Assembly (NCBI RefSeq): GCF_000967725.1 | Contig: NZ_JXYE01000006.1 | Location: 248,001 to 312,000 of the forward strand | Direction: 5' to 3' | Source of the DNA: Loktanella sp. S4079 | Lineage (GTDB): Bacteria; Pseudomonadota; Alphaproteobacteria; Rhodobacterales; Rhodobacteraceae | DNA length: 64,000 nucleotides | Shown: one piece after another, positions 1 to 8,042 of the stretch | How the letters are laid out: the number at the start of each line of letters is the position of its first letter | Position numbering within the stretch: the first letter of the stretch is position 1 | Translations under genes and position numbers: made by a program | Notes under the pieces: generated by a model | Told to the model about the DNA's origin: nothing | Databases searched by the model: none | What the model saw: the letters and a program-made list of their open reading frames with translations, nothing else

Positions 1-385
1 TGCGGATATTCTCTGATAGCACCGGAACCGATGCCCCGAGCGTCGTCACCACACTAAAACGCCAATTGCGCAAGGCGGCATAGTGATAGGACGCCTGACC
101 AATACCAATGACCGGGCAATGCGCGATCTTTGCAGCCTCGGTCAGGGCGGTATCATCAAAGCACCCGATGATGATCGCATCCGCCTTTTGGTCCACAGCC
201 CGCTCGACAAGCGACAGCAGGTGTGGTGCGGCTTTGCGGCCGTCTTGCGGACCTTGGATTGAGGCGGGCCCTAGGGTGGATGTCCAACCCTCAAATGCAA
301 TGCCGGGTGCTGCACGACGCGCGGTGGCGACCATTGCGTCTGTCATGCTTTGGGTGCTGTTGGGATTAATGATGATCACCGCCAT
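1..385 (-). CDS. Asp/Glu/hydantoin racemase family protein (partial, C-terminus beyond window)
   Basis: The 128 visible residues begin MAVIIINPNSTQSMTDAM and contain IIGCFDDTAL and PVIGIGQASYHYA, which match the hydantoin racemase / Asp-Glu racemase family; GCFDD carries one of the two catalytic cysteines, and the second would lie beyond base 1. The family interconverts D- and L-forms of 5-substituted hydantoins or acidic amino acids. The ATG overlaps the permease stop by one base (TGATG), so it is the last visible gene of the ABC operon and translationally coupled to it. This suggests the importer brings in a hydantoin-like or amino-acid-derived compound, but the substrate cannot be read from sequence. 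The gene is cut by the window edge, not broken. Confidence 0.8.
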   Translation of the reverse strand, partial: MAVIIINPNSTQSMTDAMVATARRAAPGIAFEGWTSTLGPASIQGPQDGRKAAPHLLSLVERAVDQKADAIIIGCFDDTALTEAAKIAHCPVIGIGQASYHYAALRNWRFSVVTTLGASVPVLSENIR

Positions 386-1224
386 CAAAGCATTCCCCGG
401 CCAGCGTCTGACCCCTGTTTTGCCCGACGACGGTTCAGGCCCCACACGATGAGCAGGAAAACCAGAATGATCAGCAATGAAAACCCAGTCGTCAACGTGC
501 CCAATGCAAATAGCACGGGCGTGGTCACATTTGTGGTCATGCCAAAAATCTCGAGCGGCAGCGTATTGTAGCTGCCAGAGGTCAGCAGGGTCCGTGCAAA
601 TTCATCATAGCTAAGCGTAAACCCAAACAAGGCCACCCCGATCAGAGAGGGTGCGATAATGGGCAACACCACGTGGCGAATGACTTGGATTGGTGAGGCG
701 CCCAAATCACGCGCCGCTTCTTCGTAGGATTTATCGAACCGGTTAAAGACCGCGAACATGATCAACAACCCAAACGGAAGCGTCCAAGTGAGCTGCGCCC
801 CAAACCCCGAAGTGGCCCAGTGTACTGGCATCCCGGATTGCGACCAGATGAGCCCAACCCCAAGCGAGATGAGGATCGACGGGATCACAAGAGATGTGAT
901 GATCAAATAAAACAGCACAGTTGACCCGGCAAAGCGTTGGCGAAACGCAAGCCCACCCATGACCGAGACCACAACTGTGGTCACCATCACCATCAGCCCC
1001 AGCACAAAGGACCGCGCGAAAGATCCCCAAATATCGCCCACGGCTTGTTCTTGGAAAAGGTCACGGAACCAGTGCAGCGATACGCCACGCATCGGAAAGG
1101 TCAGACCACCCCCCGGCCCTTGGAATGATAATATCCCAATGGTCAGTGTCGGCCCGTAAAGAAACAGCAAAAAGACGACGAAAAACGCGGTCAGCACGTA
1201 AAAAGACTTGGGACGCGGTTCCAT
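385..1224 (-). CDS. ABC transporter permease, PotC/PotI type
   Basis: 279 residues with about six membrane segments and the cytoplasmic EAA loop (YEEAARDLGASPIQVIRHVVLP), which docks on the ATPase. This is the second inner-membrane permease of a spermidine/putrescine-family (PotABCD) importer. A strong ribosome site (AGGAG) lies seven bases before the ATG. The upstream permease gene ends at the adjacent base and the racemase start overlaps its stop, so the three are surely co-transcribed. Family membership does not prove polyamine transport, because PotABCD homologues also carry opines, hydantoins and other small solutes. Confidence 0.9.
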   Translation of the reverse strand: MEPRPKSFYVLTAFFVVFLLFLYGPTLTIGILSFQGPGGGLTFPMRGVSLHWFRDLFQEQAVGDIWGSFARSFVLGLMVMVTTVVVSVMGGLAFRQRFAGSTVLFYLIITSLVIPSILISLGVGLIWSQSGMPVHWATSGFGAQLTWTLPFGLLIMFAVFNRFDKSYEEAARDLGASPIQVIRHVVLPIIAPSLIGVALFGFTLSYDEFARTLLTSGSYNTLPLEIFGMTTNVTTPVLFALGTLTTGFSLLIILVFLLIVWGLNRRRAKQGSDAGRGML

Positions 1225-2076
1225 TTATAGCTCCTTTCTGATGTCGACAAAGCGCAGCAGCGTACCAATCAGCAACAAAACAGTGATCAGCAAAATCACA
1301 GCCGTCGCCGAGGCCGAAGGATATTGCAGCAAGGCGATATCGTTCTGGATCATTCGGCCCACATTGGCCGATTGGCTACCCGACATGAAACGCACGGTGA
1401 TAAAATCGCCCATCACCAGTGCCACCACAAAAATCGTCCCGATCATGATGCCCGGTTTCGTCAGCGGGACGATAACATGCCACTGGGTTTGCCACCCCGT
1501 AGCGCCGTTGTCTGCTGCGGCCTCGATCAGAGATTTGTCGATCCGCATCATCGTGTTGAAAATCGGCACAACCATGAACAGCGTATAAAGATGCACAAAC
1601 GCAAGGATCACGCTGAAATCGCTGAACAAAAGCCATTCGAGCGGTTCATCAATGACGCCCATCGACATCAGCGTGGAGTTCGCGATCCCGTTACGCCCCA
1701 GAAACGGAATCCACGAAATCATCCGAATGATATTTGAGGTCAAGAATGGGATTGTACACAGCAAGAACAGCGCAATCTGCCACGTCTGACTACGGATATG
1801 AAATGCCAGATAATAGGCGACCGTAAACCCGATAAGCAGCGTAAAGGCCCATGTGATCAATGCGTATTTGAAGGTGTTAAAAAAGACCCGGTAGGTCACA
1901 TTCGACCCAAGCAAAAATTCGTAGTTGTCGAATTGGAACGCGGGATAGATCGACCATTCGGTGGCGCCCCAAAAACTGACGGTGACGATCATCAAGATCG
2001 GAGCGACCAGAAAGACCAGCAATACCAAGGTTAATGGCGTAGCCAACAGCCAGCCAATGATCGAATGATTGCGCAC
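1225..2076 (-). CDS. ABC transporter permease, PotB/PotH type
   Basis: 283 residues, six predicted membrane helices, and the permease loop IEAAADNGATGWQTQWHVIVP. It should pair with the downstream PotC-type permease to form the membrane channel. The start is GTG at 2076 with GAGG five bases upstream; no ATG fits as well. It lies 63 bases after the binding-protein gene, and a strong hairpin occupies that gap, which probably lowers permease expression relative to the periplasmic receptor. Substrate unknown. Confidence 0.9.
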   Translation of the reverse strand: MRNHSIIGWLLATPLTLVLLVFLVAPILMIVTVSFWGATEWSIYPAFQFDNYEFLLGSNVTYRVFFNTFKYALITWAFTLLIGFTVAYYLAFHIRSQTWQIALFLLCTIPFLTSNIIRMISWIPFLGRNGIANSTLMSMGVIDEPLEWLLFSDFSVILAFVHLYTLFMVVPIFNTMMRIDKSLIEAAADNGATGWQTQWHVIVPLTKPGIMIGTIFVVALVMGDFITVRFMSGSQSANVGRMIQNDIALLQYPSASATAVILLITVLLLIGTLLRFVDIRKEL

Positions 2077-2103
2077 GGTGCCTCGCTTATTTCAAAGGTA
2101 AAA

Positions 2104-2131
2104 ACTGCCAGAGGGCCAATGACCCTCTGGC
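2104..2131 (-). terminator. Intercistronic hairpin with T-run between binding-protein and permease genes
   Basis: A perfect 9-bp stem (GCCAGAGGG at 2107-2115 with CCCTCTGGC at 2123-2131, 7-base loop) is followed on the minus strand by CAGTTTTTAC. It has the form of a weak intrinsic terminator or mRNA-stabilising hairpin downstream of the binding-protein gene. Such elements are commonly used to make more binding protein than permease. Confidence 0.65.
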
Positions 2132-2139
2132 GCATGGAA

Positions 2140-3414
2140 TTAGGACGCGATGAATTCGTTCCACTTGCGAACCATATATTGGTTCTCGTCCATGACGGCG
2201 TTCCAGCATGCCACAGCGCCCATACGGTCATAGAATGAACCGCCGTCGCGTGTTGCGCCTGCTTTTTCCATCACCTGCCCGAATGGGTTTGTGATGTCGC
2301 CTTGGGCTTCTTTGCCTTCAAACCAGAAACCCCATTCATCTGCGCTCATGTAGTCCTTAGAGGTTTCAGGCACGGCTGAATAATAACCCTGACGCATCAA
2401 GAAACCGCCGACCCAGCCCGACAGATACCAGTTGATGTATTCATAGGCCGCATCCAGTTCCATCCCGGACAGGGAGGCAGACAAACCGATACCACCACCC
2501 CAAGAGCGGTAACCTTCTTCGAGCGGTTGGTAGACGCAGGGGATACCCTGGCTCCGCACGGCAGTAATCGCAGGCGACCACATCGACTGGATCACGACCT
2601 CGCCACTGGCCATCAGGTTGACGGATTCATCAAATGATTTCCAGAATGCCCGGAACTGACCGTTTTTCTTGGCTTCGGTAAAGATACCAAGCGTCAGGTC
2701 GATTTCTTCTTTGGTCATATTTCCTTTGTCGGGATAGGTGTATTCACCCATGGATTCCACGACCATCGCCATATCCATGATGCCGATCGACGAAATATCA
2801 AGAATCGAAGCTTTGCCCTTGAATTCTGGGTTCAAGAGTTCAGACCAGTTGCTGATCGGGCGACCAATCAGGTCAGGGCGAATGCCCAATGTATCAGCGT
2901 TGTAGATCGTTGGGATCAGGGTCATCCACCCGGATTCTTCATTCACGAAGTCGGTGTCATTCACACCAGAAGTAAAGCCAACTGTATGTGGCGCGGTGCC
3001 TTGGGCGATGGTGCTTTCTGGGGTCAGTTTACCGTCGCGAAAGATGCCAACGATCTTGTCGTAGTTGGCAATTTTCGACGTGTCCATCGCTTGCAGGTTG
3101 CCGGTTGGCCAGACCTTTTTACAGATCCAATATTCGATGTCAGCGATGTCAAAGCTGTCGGGCTGGGTGGCCGCGCGCTGTGTCACGCTATCTGAATCCA
3201 GCGCAGTCATTTCAAGCGTGAAACCCAAATCTTCTTTGACTTTTGTGGCAACATCATTGAGGTTGGAAACCCCGGTGCCAAACTGGCGCAAGGTGATGTT
3301 TTTTGTCTCTTGTCCCCATACCATTGGAGCCGGAAGCGCGGCGGCCGCCACCGCCGCGCCACCTGACTTAAGCAGGGATCGACGCGAATAGCGTACTTTG
3401 GAAATTGTTGTCAT
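2140..3414 (-). CDS. Periplasmic substrate-binding protein, PotD-like, Tat signal
   Basis: About 424 residues. The N-terminus has a twin-arginine signal (SRRSLLKSGGAAVAAAALP) that ends near VWGQE, so the folded protein is probably exported by Tat. The rest is a bacterial solute-binding protein of the spermidine/putrescine class, which captures the ligand and presents it to the two permeases. An upstream in-frame ATG at 3489 would add 25 hydrophilic residues before the signal; the ATG at 3414 with GAGG eight bases before it is preferred. It lies 28 bases downstream of the ATPase gene in the same operon. It is longer than E. coli PotD (about 350). Ligand unknown. Confidence 0.88.
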   Translation of the reverse strand: MTTISKVRYSRRSLLKSGGAAVAAAALPAPMVWGQETKNITLRQFGTGVSNLNDVATKVKEDLGFTLEMTALDSDSVTQRAATQPDSFDIADIEYWICKKVWPTGNLQAMDTSKIANYDKIVGIFRDGKLTPESTIAQGTAPHTVGFTSGVNDTDFVNEESGWMTLIPTIYNADTLGIRPDLIGRPISNWSELLNPEFKGKASILDISSIGIMDMAMVVESMGEYTYPDKGNMTKEEIDLTLGIFTEAKKNGQFRAFWKSFDESVNLMASGEVVIQSMWSPAITAVRSQGIPCVYQPLEEGYRSWGGGIGLSASLSGMELDAAYEYINWYLSGWVGGFLMRQGYYSAVPETSKDYMSADEWGFWFEGKEAQGDITNPFGQVMEKAGATRDGGSFYDRMGAVACWNAVMDENQYMVRKWNEFIAS

Positions 3415-3442
3415 GGCTGTGTCCTCGTTGTTGAACTTTTGT

Positions 3443-4426
3443 TTATCCGGCCAAGGCGTGTGCGGCCTCGGCCTCCCAGTCGAGACCAATCGCCTCGCCT
3501 AGGTTCTTCGGATTTTCGAAGAACTCTTTGTCTGATAGAATTGCGGTGACCTCTTGCTCACCGGGGATGGTCGCGGTGAGCGCGACATGCGTGCCCTGAT
3601 ATTCAATGTTGGTAATTGTGCCGGGCAGTTTCGCCCCTTCGGCTTGCTTTATGTGTAGTGCATCCGAACGCACGGCCAGCGTGCCTTCGGGCATCGCAAT
3701 CACATTATGAGAGCCCAAGAAACGTGCGACAAATGCCGTCTTGGGCGCGTCAAACACGGCACGTGTTGCGCCCGCCTGTTCAATGATTGCGTTATTCATG
3801 ACGACGATTTCATCCGCCAAAGCGAGCGCCTCGTCCTGCCCATGCGTCACGTGAATAAAGGTGATACCCAATTCGCGTTGCAGCTTTTTCAGTTCTGCGC
3901 GCATGCGAATTCGCAAAAACGGATCAAGCGCAGACAGCGGCTCATCAAGCAATAAGACATCGGGTTTTGTGATCAACGCCCGTGCCAGTGCAGCCCGCTG
4001 TTGTTGCCCACCAGAAAGCTGCGCAGGCAGCCGGTCTGCCAGATTGACCATATCAACGAGCTCAAGCATCTCATGCGCGCGCTTATGACGCTCTGCCTGA
4101 TCCTTGCCTTGCATTTTCAGACTAAAGGCAACGTTGTCGCGAACGTTCAGATGCGGAAATAGCGCATAGTTTTGGAACATCATCGCGGTGCCACGTTTCG
4201 CTGGGGGCAAATGGGAAATGTCACGCGCACCAAGCGTTACAGATCCATCCGACACGGTTTCGTGGCCCGCAATCATGCGCAAGGTCGATGATTTACCGCA
4301 ACCCGACGGACCCAAAAGGCAGGCATATGTACCGACCTTAAAATGATAGCTGATCGCGTCGACCGCGACTGTGCTGCCATAGCGTTTCGTCAGACTGATA
4401 AGTTCCAGATCAAGTTGCTTGCGCAT
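3443..4426 (-). CDS. ABC transporter ATP-binding protein, PotA-like
   Basis: 327 residues. Walker A is GPSGCGKSS, the signature motif LSGGQQQR, and Walker B LLLDEP followed by LSALD; the C-terminal part is a TOBE-like regulatory domain. It energises the PotABCD-type importer. A longer reading frame starts at 4498, but the ATG at 4426 has a near-perfect AGGAGG five bases upstream and begins MRKQLDLELISLTKRYG, as is normal for the family. It is the promoter-proximal gene of the operon ATPase - binding protein - permease - permease - racemase, divergent from the GntR regulator. Confidence 0.92.
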   Translation of the reverse strand: MRKQLDLELISLTKRYGSTVAVDAISYHFKVGTYACLLGPSGCGKSSTLRMIAGHETVSDGSVTLGARDISHLPPAKRGTAMMFQNYALFPHLNVRDNVAFSLKMQGKDQAERHKRAHEMLELVDMVNLADRLPAQLSGGQQQRAALARALITKPDVLLLDEPLSALDPFLRIRMRAELKKLQRELGITFIHVTHGQDEALALADEIVVMNNAIIEQAGATRAVFDAPKTAFVARFLGSHNVIAMPEGTLAVRSDALHIKQAEGAKLPGTITNIEYQGTHVALTATIPGEQEVTAILSDKEFFENPKNLGEAIGLDWEAEAAHALAG

Positions 4427-4565
4427 GTCGCCTCCTAAGTCGGGTTCAGGATGAACAGCGACAGGCAAACCAGCCAATAAATTTCGACCGTTCGCCATTA
4501 CTGGTCACGCGTTGCGGCCCAAGTTTAGGCAATCGTCATTCTTTTTGTTCAATAGTTAGGCATAA

Positions 4566-4577
4566 ATTGTATACAAT
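4566..4577. promoter_or_regulatory. 12-bp palindrome, candidate GntR operator
   Basis: ATTGTATACAAT is a perfect palindrome in the 220-bp gap between the divergent ATPase gene (start 4426) and GntR gene (start 4647). FadR-subfamily GntR proteins typically bind short AT-rich palindromes of this type next to their own gene. Its place suggests that one site controls both the importer operon and the regulator. The assignment is inferred from shape and position. Confidence 0.6.
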
Positions 4578-4646
4578 ATGATTTACATTCGTATGGACCT
4601 TGAGAACCGTGACGACCTTCGACAAGTTAAGAACAGGAGAGTTAGC

Positions 4647-5333
4647 GTGCCAATCACAGTTCAAAATTCCAATTCGACCGTCGAAGATATCGTTGCCCGC
4701 CTGACCGAAGCAGTGCACGAACATAAGGTCCAGCCAGGTACCAAACTGCGCGAGGATGAAGTCGGCGAGATTTTCGGGGTAAGCCGCACATTGGTTCGCC
4801 AAGCGCTTCACACGATGGAACATAGTGGGTTGGTTACGATTGAACGCAACCGGGGTGCATTTGTCGCCAAACCTACCCTGAAAGAGGCTCGCGAAGTATT
4901 TGAGGCCCGCGCACTGCTGGAACCGCAAACGGCCCATGCCGCAGCATTGCGCACGACCGCCGACGATATCGCCGCGCTCGAACGTCATATTGAAAATGAA
5001 CATCGCGCCATTGAACGCGAACAGGCGGGGCTTGCGCTCAAATTATCAGGGGATTTTCACCTAGAGATCGCGCGGATTGCGGACCAGAAAATCGTCGAAG
5101 GGTTTTTGCATCAATTGATCTCGCGGTCATCGTTGGTGATCGCCCTGTACTGGCGCCGCCGCAATGCGCTATGCGAAAGCAACGCACATCACGCGCTGGT
5201 CAAAGCATTACGTGACCGCCAAGCAGACGAGGCAGAAGAGCTGATGAAACAGCATCTGTTAGATCTGCTCACGCAGCTTGATCTACGCGAACGGCCATCG
5301 GGGCCAACCTCGCTGCGGGATGTATTTTCCTAA
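4647..5333 (+). CDS. GntR-family (FadR/FCD subfamily) transcriptional regulator
   Basis: 228 residues from GTG at 4647, which has AGGAGA six bases upstream; an in-frame ATG at 4578 touches the palindromic operator and is unlikely. The N-terminal winged helix-turn-helix includes LREDEVGEIFGVSRTLVRQALHTMEHSGLV, and the C-terminal helical FCD domain contains FHLEIARIADQKIVEGFLHQL and NAHHALVKALRDR, where the family binds a metal and a carboxylate effector. It probably represses the divergent importer operon and itself, with relief by the substrate or a breakdown product. It converges with the gene ending at 5344, ten bases away. Confidence 0.88.
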   Translation: MPITVQNSNSTVEDIVARLTEAVHEHKVQPGTKLREDEVGEIFGVSRTLVRQALHTMEHSGLVTIERNRGAFVAKPTLKEAREVFEARALLEPQTAHAAALRTTADDIAALERHIENEHRAIEREQAGLALKLSGDFHLEIARIADQKIVEGFLHQLISRSSLVIALYWRRRNALCESNAHHALVKALRDRQADEAEELMKQHLLDLLTQLDLRERPSGPTSLRDVFS

Positions 5334-5343
5334 AAGGGACAAA

Positions 5344-5775
5344 CTAGTTCTCGCGGCTGGCAATCGGATAAGAAACGCCACGCCCTGAAATCATGCCCAG
5401 TTCGGTGCAGGCCCGCAGGATCAGGTGGTAGTTATGGCGAAGCTGGCGATCACGCGCGGCCTTGGTGTCGGCCCATGGTAACATGATTGTCCGATCCACC
5501 TGCCCTAATGGATCTAACAGACCCAGATCAGCAAACAGGTCATCAAGCGCATCCAACTTGATCAAAACCATGGTGCCGCGCATCCAAGGCAAAGTCGGAA
5601 TCCGCAATATCCGTTCAAATACAGCCTCGGTCTTGGGGTGTGCAGCAGCGACAACCAGTTGCGGTCCCGCACTACTTCCCTGAAGTCGATAACCAAAAGG
5701 CCGACCAGTTTTCTTGGTTGCCAGAACTTCTGCAAAACCAGAATCCTGTTCTGTCATTGTCGTCCAACTGTTCAT
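5344..5775 (-). CDS. Hypothetical protein (about 143 aa)
   Basis: Not recognised. The protein is soluble, without signal peptide or membrane helix, and reads smoothly (for example GRPFGYRLQGSSAGPQLVVA and LPWMRGTMVLIKLD). The chosen ATG at 5775 has GGAGG at ideal spacing; another ATG at 5781 sits directly on that ribosome site. It is a single gene, convergent with the GntR regulator, and its 152-bp upstream gap contains the lipoprotein terminator. The good ribosome site and codon pattern argue that it is real. No function is proposed. Confidence 0.6.
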   Translation of the reverse strand: MNSWTTMTEQDSGFAEVLATKKTGRPFGYRLQGSSAGPQLVVAAAHPKTEAVFERILRIPTLPWMRGTMVLIKLDALDDLFADLGLLDPLGQVDRTIMLPWADTKAARDRQLRHNYHLILRACTELGMISGRGVSYPIASREN

Positions 5776-5841
5776 GGTCATTCCTCCGCCTGGGCCATGG
5801 CAATTGGTGATGATCGCAAACGCGGCATCATCACATCGGAT

Positions 5842-5865
5842 AAAAAAGGGCGGACGAAGCCGCCC
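5842..5865 (-). terminator. Rho-independent terminator after the small lipoprotein gene
   Basis: On the minus strand GGGCGG-CTTCGT-CCGCCC forms a 6-bp GC stem followed at once by six Ts. It lies 68 bases downstream of the lipoprotein stop. Confidence 0.8.
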
Positions 5866-5933
5866 AGTTAACGTGATCAGGGGCAGACAATATGCCCGCC
5901 ACCAACACGAGGGGCTCTGTCATTCTTTGGTGA

Positions 5934-6146
5934 TTATTCGTCGGTGGTTGCCGCATCAAAAGCGGCACCAGCACCGCGCACGACCAACTTCCCGGCGCCA
6001 ACTACACCACGCGCAGCGAGCTTGCTTGTCCCGGCAGCCATCCCGACTGTGTTGTCGATCACTTGCTCACTGGTGCAGGCGGACAGGGTCAACAGTCCAG
6101 CGACCGCAATAGTGGCGATACGAAGTGGCTTGAATACAATTTTCAT
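5934..6146 (-). CDS. Small lipoprotein (about 70 aa)
   Basis: The sequence opens MKIVFKPLRIATIAVAGLL and continues to the lipobox LSAC, so signal peptidase II cleavage before Cys24 is expected, giving a lipid-anchored mature protein of only about 47 residues. The mature part is rich in Ala, Gly and Val (AARGVVGAGKLVVRGAGAAF) and may lie against a membrane. The ATG at 6146 with AAAGGAA nine bases upstream is preferred to an in-frame codon 13 residues earlier. It has its own terminator and stands alone. Function unknown. Confidence 0.75.
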   Translation of the reverse strand: MKIVFKPLRIATIAVAGLLTLSACTSEQVIDNTVGMAAGTSKLAARGVVGAGKLVVRGAGAAFDAATTDE

Positions 6147-6281
6147 CGGTTTTCCTTTCCCAACAAAAGGTGTGTCTCGTTGCAAAGCCGGCGGGCCGTA
6201 GCTTGCGGGGCGGGCTCTGCACCCTCATCGCAAAGCAGGTCTCGGCTCGCTGCCGTCCTTGCAAGAAAAGAAATACGCGAT

Positions 6282-6301
6282 CGTTATGATTTAGCATAAC
6301 G
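6282..6301. promoter_or_regulatory. Inverted repeat upstream of the lipoprotein gene
   Basis: CGTTATG - 6 bases - CATAACG is a perfect 7-bp inverted repeat in the AT-rich 262-bp gap between the lipoprotein gene and the aminopropyltransferase gene. It may be an operator for the lipoprotein promoter. No known regulator motif was recognised. Confidence 0.35.
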
Positions 6302-6354
6302 AATAATAAATATTGATAAATTGAGTAATGCTTATGGCTAAGGCCAAGCCACGC

Positions 6355-6384
6355 AAAATAAATGCCACCGCCCAGCGGTGGCAT
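6355..6384 (-). terminator. Rho-independent terminator after the aminopropyltransferase gene
   Basis: A perfect 10-bp stem (ATGCCACCGC at 6362-6371 with GCGGTGGCAT at 6375-6384, 3-base loop) is followed on the minus strand by TTATTTTG. It lies 24 bases after the stop at 6409. Confidence 0.8.
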
Positions 6385-6408
6385 AGTGCACACAACGCTT
6401 AAAACGCA

Positions 6409-7962
6409 TTAGCGGCCGCGGATATCTGCAATGTAGAGGTGATAAATCTTTGGATCGAAAATCGAATTAACCGGAATCGGTTTGTTGGGCGTCAAATCGG
6501 TCGTAAAAAATTGCGATGCGGCAAAGGTATCAGCAGTCATTGAACGCAAATTCTCTGGGAATGGGCGCAACGGGGTGTCGGTCGTCTTGCTGGCAATATT
6601 GAACCCCCAGATACCAAAAGATGGCACCGAAGATTGATAGCTGATCACCTCGGGAAAGATGTCTTCCAATGTGCGCGCGACTGACCAATAGGCGTTACGG
6701 GCAAAGAACGGCGAGGAGCTTTGCGTCACCAGAGCGCCATCGTCGGTCATAATTGCCGACACCATCGCGTAGAATTCAACGGAATAGAGCTTGGCCAAGG
6801 CTTCGTTATGCGGATCAGGAAAGTCGATAATAATCCGGTCGTACTGCTTGTCAGTGTGCTGAACAAATAGAAACGCATCTTGGTTATAAACGCTGACCTT
6901 AGGAGACTGCATACTGCCTTGGTTCAGGCGAACAATCGGCGCAAATTCCGACCCAAGCGCCGTCATTTCGGGATCCAGATCAACCAGATCAATAGAGGCA
7001 ACGCTCGGGTACTTAAGCACTTCGCGAATGGCCAGCCCGTCGCCACCGCCCAAGATTAGCACATTCTCTGGCTCATCACCCAGCGCCAGCACCGGGTGGA
7101 CCAACGCCTCGTGATAGCGGAATTCGTCGGCTTCTGAAAATTGTAGATGCCCGTCGATAAACAGGCGCAAGTTGTTCTGCTGCCAGGTATTCGTTATCAC
7201 CAACGATTGATACTGCGATTGTTTACGCCAGACGATCCGGTCGAAATAGAGGTGATCTTGGGCATAGGCCGTGATTTTCGAGGCCAGCAAGGTCAGTGTG
7301 AACAGGGCCACAACCGTCGCCGCAACAAAGGCCAGCATCCGTTTCGGCGCGTTCAAATGATCCCATAGCCATAGCACGTTTAGCATCGCAACCGATGCAT
7401 TCACCAAACCAATCGCAAAGGACGAGGTGATCAGGCCCAAGGATGGTAGCAATAAAATCGGAAACGCCACTGACCCAATCAACGCCCCGATATAATCAAG
7501 GGATAGGACATCTGCGATGGATTCACGCGTTGTCGAACGTTCCGACAAGACGCGGGTCAACAGCGGAATTTCCAGCCCAACCAAAAACCCAATAGTCGAG
7601 ATAAATGAAAACATACCGACGATGTAAAACCACGGCGCAGCCGGAAAGAGCATAAAGAGCGAAATACTACACAGCCCGCCCACCAAAGCGAGGATGAGTT
7701 CCACGTAAACGAATGCTTGGATCAGGTTCCCTTCGATAAAGCGCGAAACATAAGATCCGATACCCATCGCGAACATGAAAAACCCGATTGTCAGCGAGAA
7801 CTGATAAACGGAGTTCCCCAAAAGGTAGCTCGAAACTGTGCCAATGATCAGCTCGTAGACGATCCCACATAGGGCGACGATCACAATAGAAAGCAGCAAC
7901 ACAACGGCTTGCTTTTTGGGCAGCTCTGCGTAGTTGGGTTGCGCTGGCGACGAAGTAGACAA
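6409..7962 (-). CDS. Membrane-anchored spermidine synthase-like aminopropyltransferase
   Basis: 517 residues from a TTG at 7962 (AAGGA upstream). A longer frame starting at 8013 would begin inside the terminator of the preceding gene, so it was rejected. Residues 1 to about 230 form roughly seven membrane helices; the C-terminal half is a polyamine aminopropyltransferase with the AdoMet-site loop VLILGGGDGLAIREVLKYP, the acidic pair in DLVDLDPEM and the catalytic-type IIIDFPDPH. Soluble SpeE lacks the membrane half. Such enzymes transfer an aminopropyl group from decarboxylated AdoMet to an amine. Three co-directional genes upstream, including AdoMet decarboxylase, point to one pathway. The acceptor is unknown. 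Confidence 0.85.
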   Translation of the reverse strand: MSTSSPAQPNYAELPKKQAVVLLLSIVIVALCGIVYELIIGTVSSYLLGNSVYQFSLTIGFFMFAMGIGSYVSRFIEGNLIQAFVYVELILALVGGLCSISLFMLFPAAPWFYIVGMFSFISTIGFLVGLEIPLLTRVLSERSTTRESIADVLSLDYIGALIGSVAFPILLLPSLGLITSSFAIGLVNASVAMLNVLWLWDHLNAPKRMLAFVAATVVALFTLTLLASKITAYAQDHLYFDRIVWRKQSQYQSLVITNTWQQNNLRLFIDGHLQFSEADEFRYHEALVHPVLALGDEPENVLILGGGDGLAIREVLKYPSVASIDLVDLDPEMTALGSEFAPIVRLNQGSMQSPKVSVYNQDAFLFVQHTDKQYDRIIIDFPDPHNEALAKLYSVEFYAMVSAIMTDDGALVTQSSSPFFARNAYWSVARTLEDIFPEVISYQSSVPSFGIWGFNIASKTTDTPLRPFPENLRSMTADTFAASQFFTTDLTPNKPIPVNSIFDPKIYHLYIADIRGR

Positions 7963-7987
7963 TGGGTATTCCTTTGCGGCGTAAATC

Positions 7988-8022
7988 AAAAAAGCCCGGC
8001 ACGCGTCGCGCAACCGGGCTTT
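7988..8022 (-). terminator. Rho-independent terminator between glycine-zipper protein and aminopropyltransferase genes
   Basis: AAAGCCCGG (7991-7999) pairs perfectly with CCGGGCTTT (8014-8022), and six Ts follow on the minus strand. It ends the transcript of the gene at 8043-8630 and overlaps the spurious N-terminal extension of the aminopropyltransferase frame. Some read-through may feed the downstream gene. Confidence 0.85.
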
Positions 8023-8042
8023 GGTTTGTGAATTGCGTTGGC

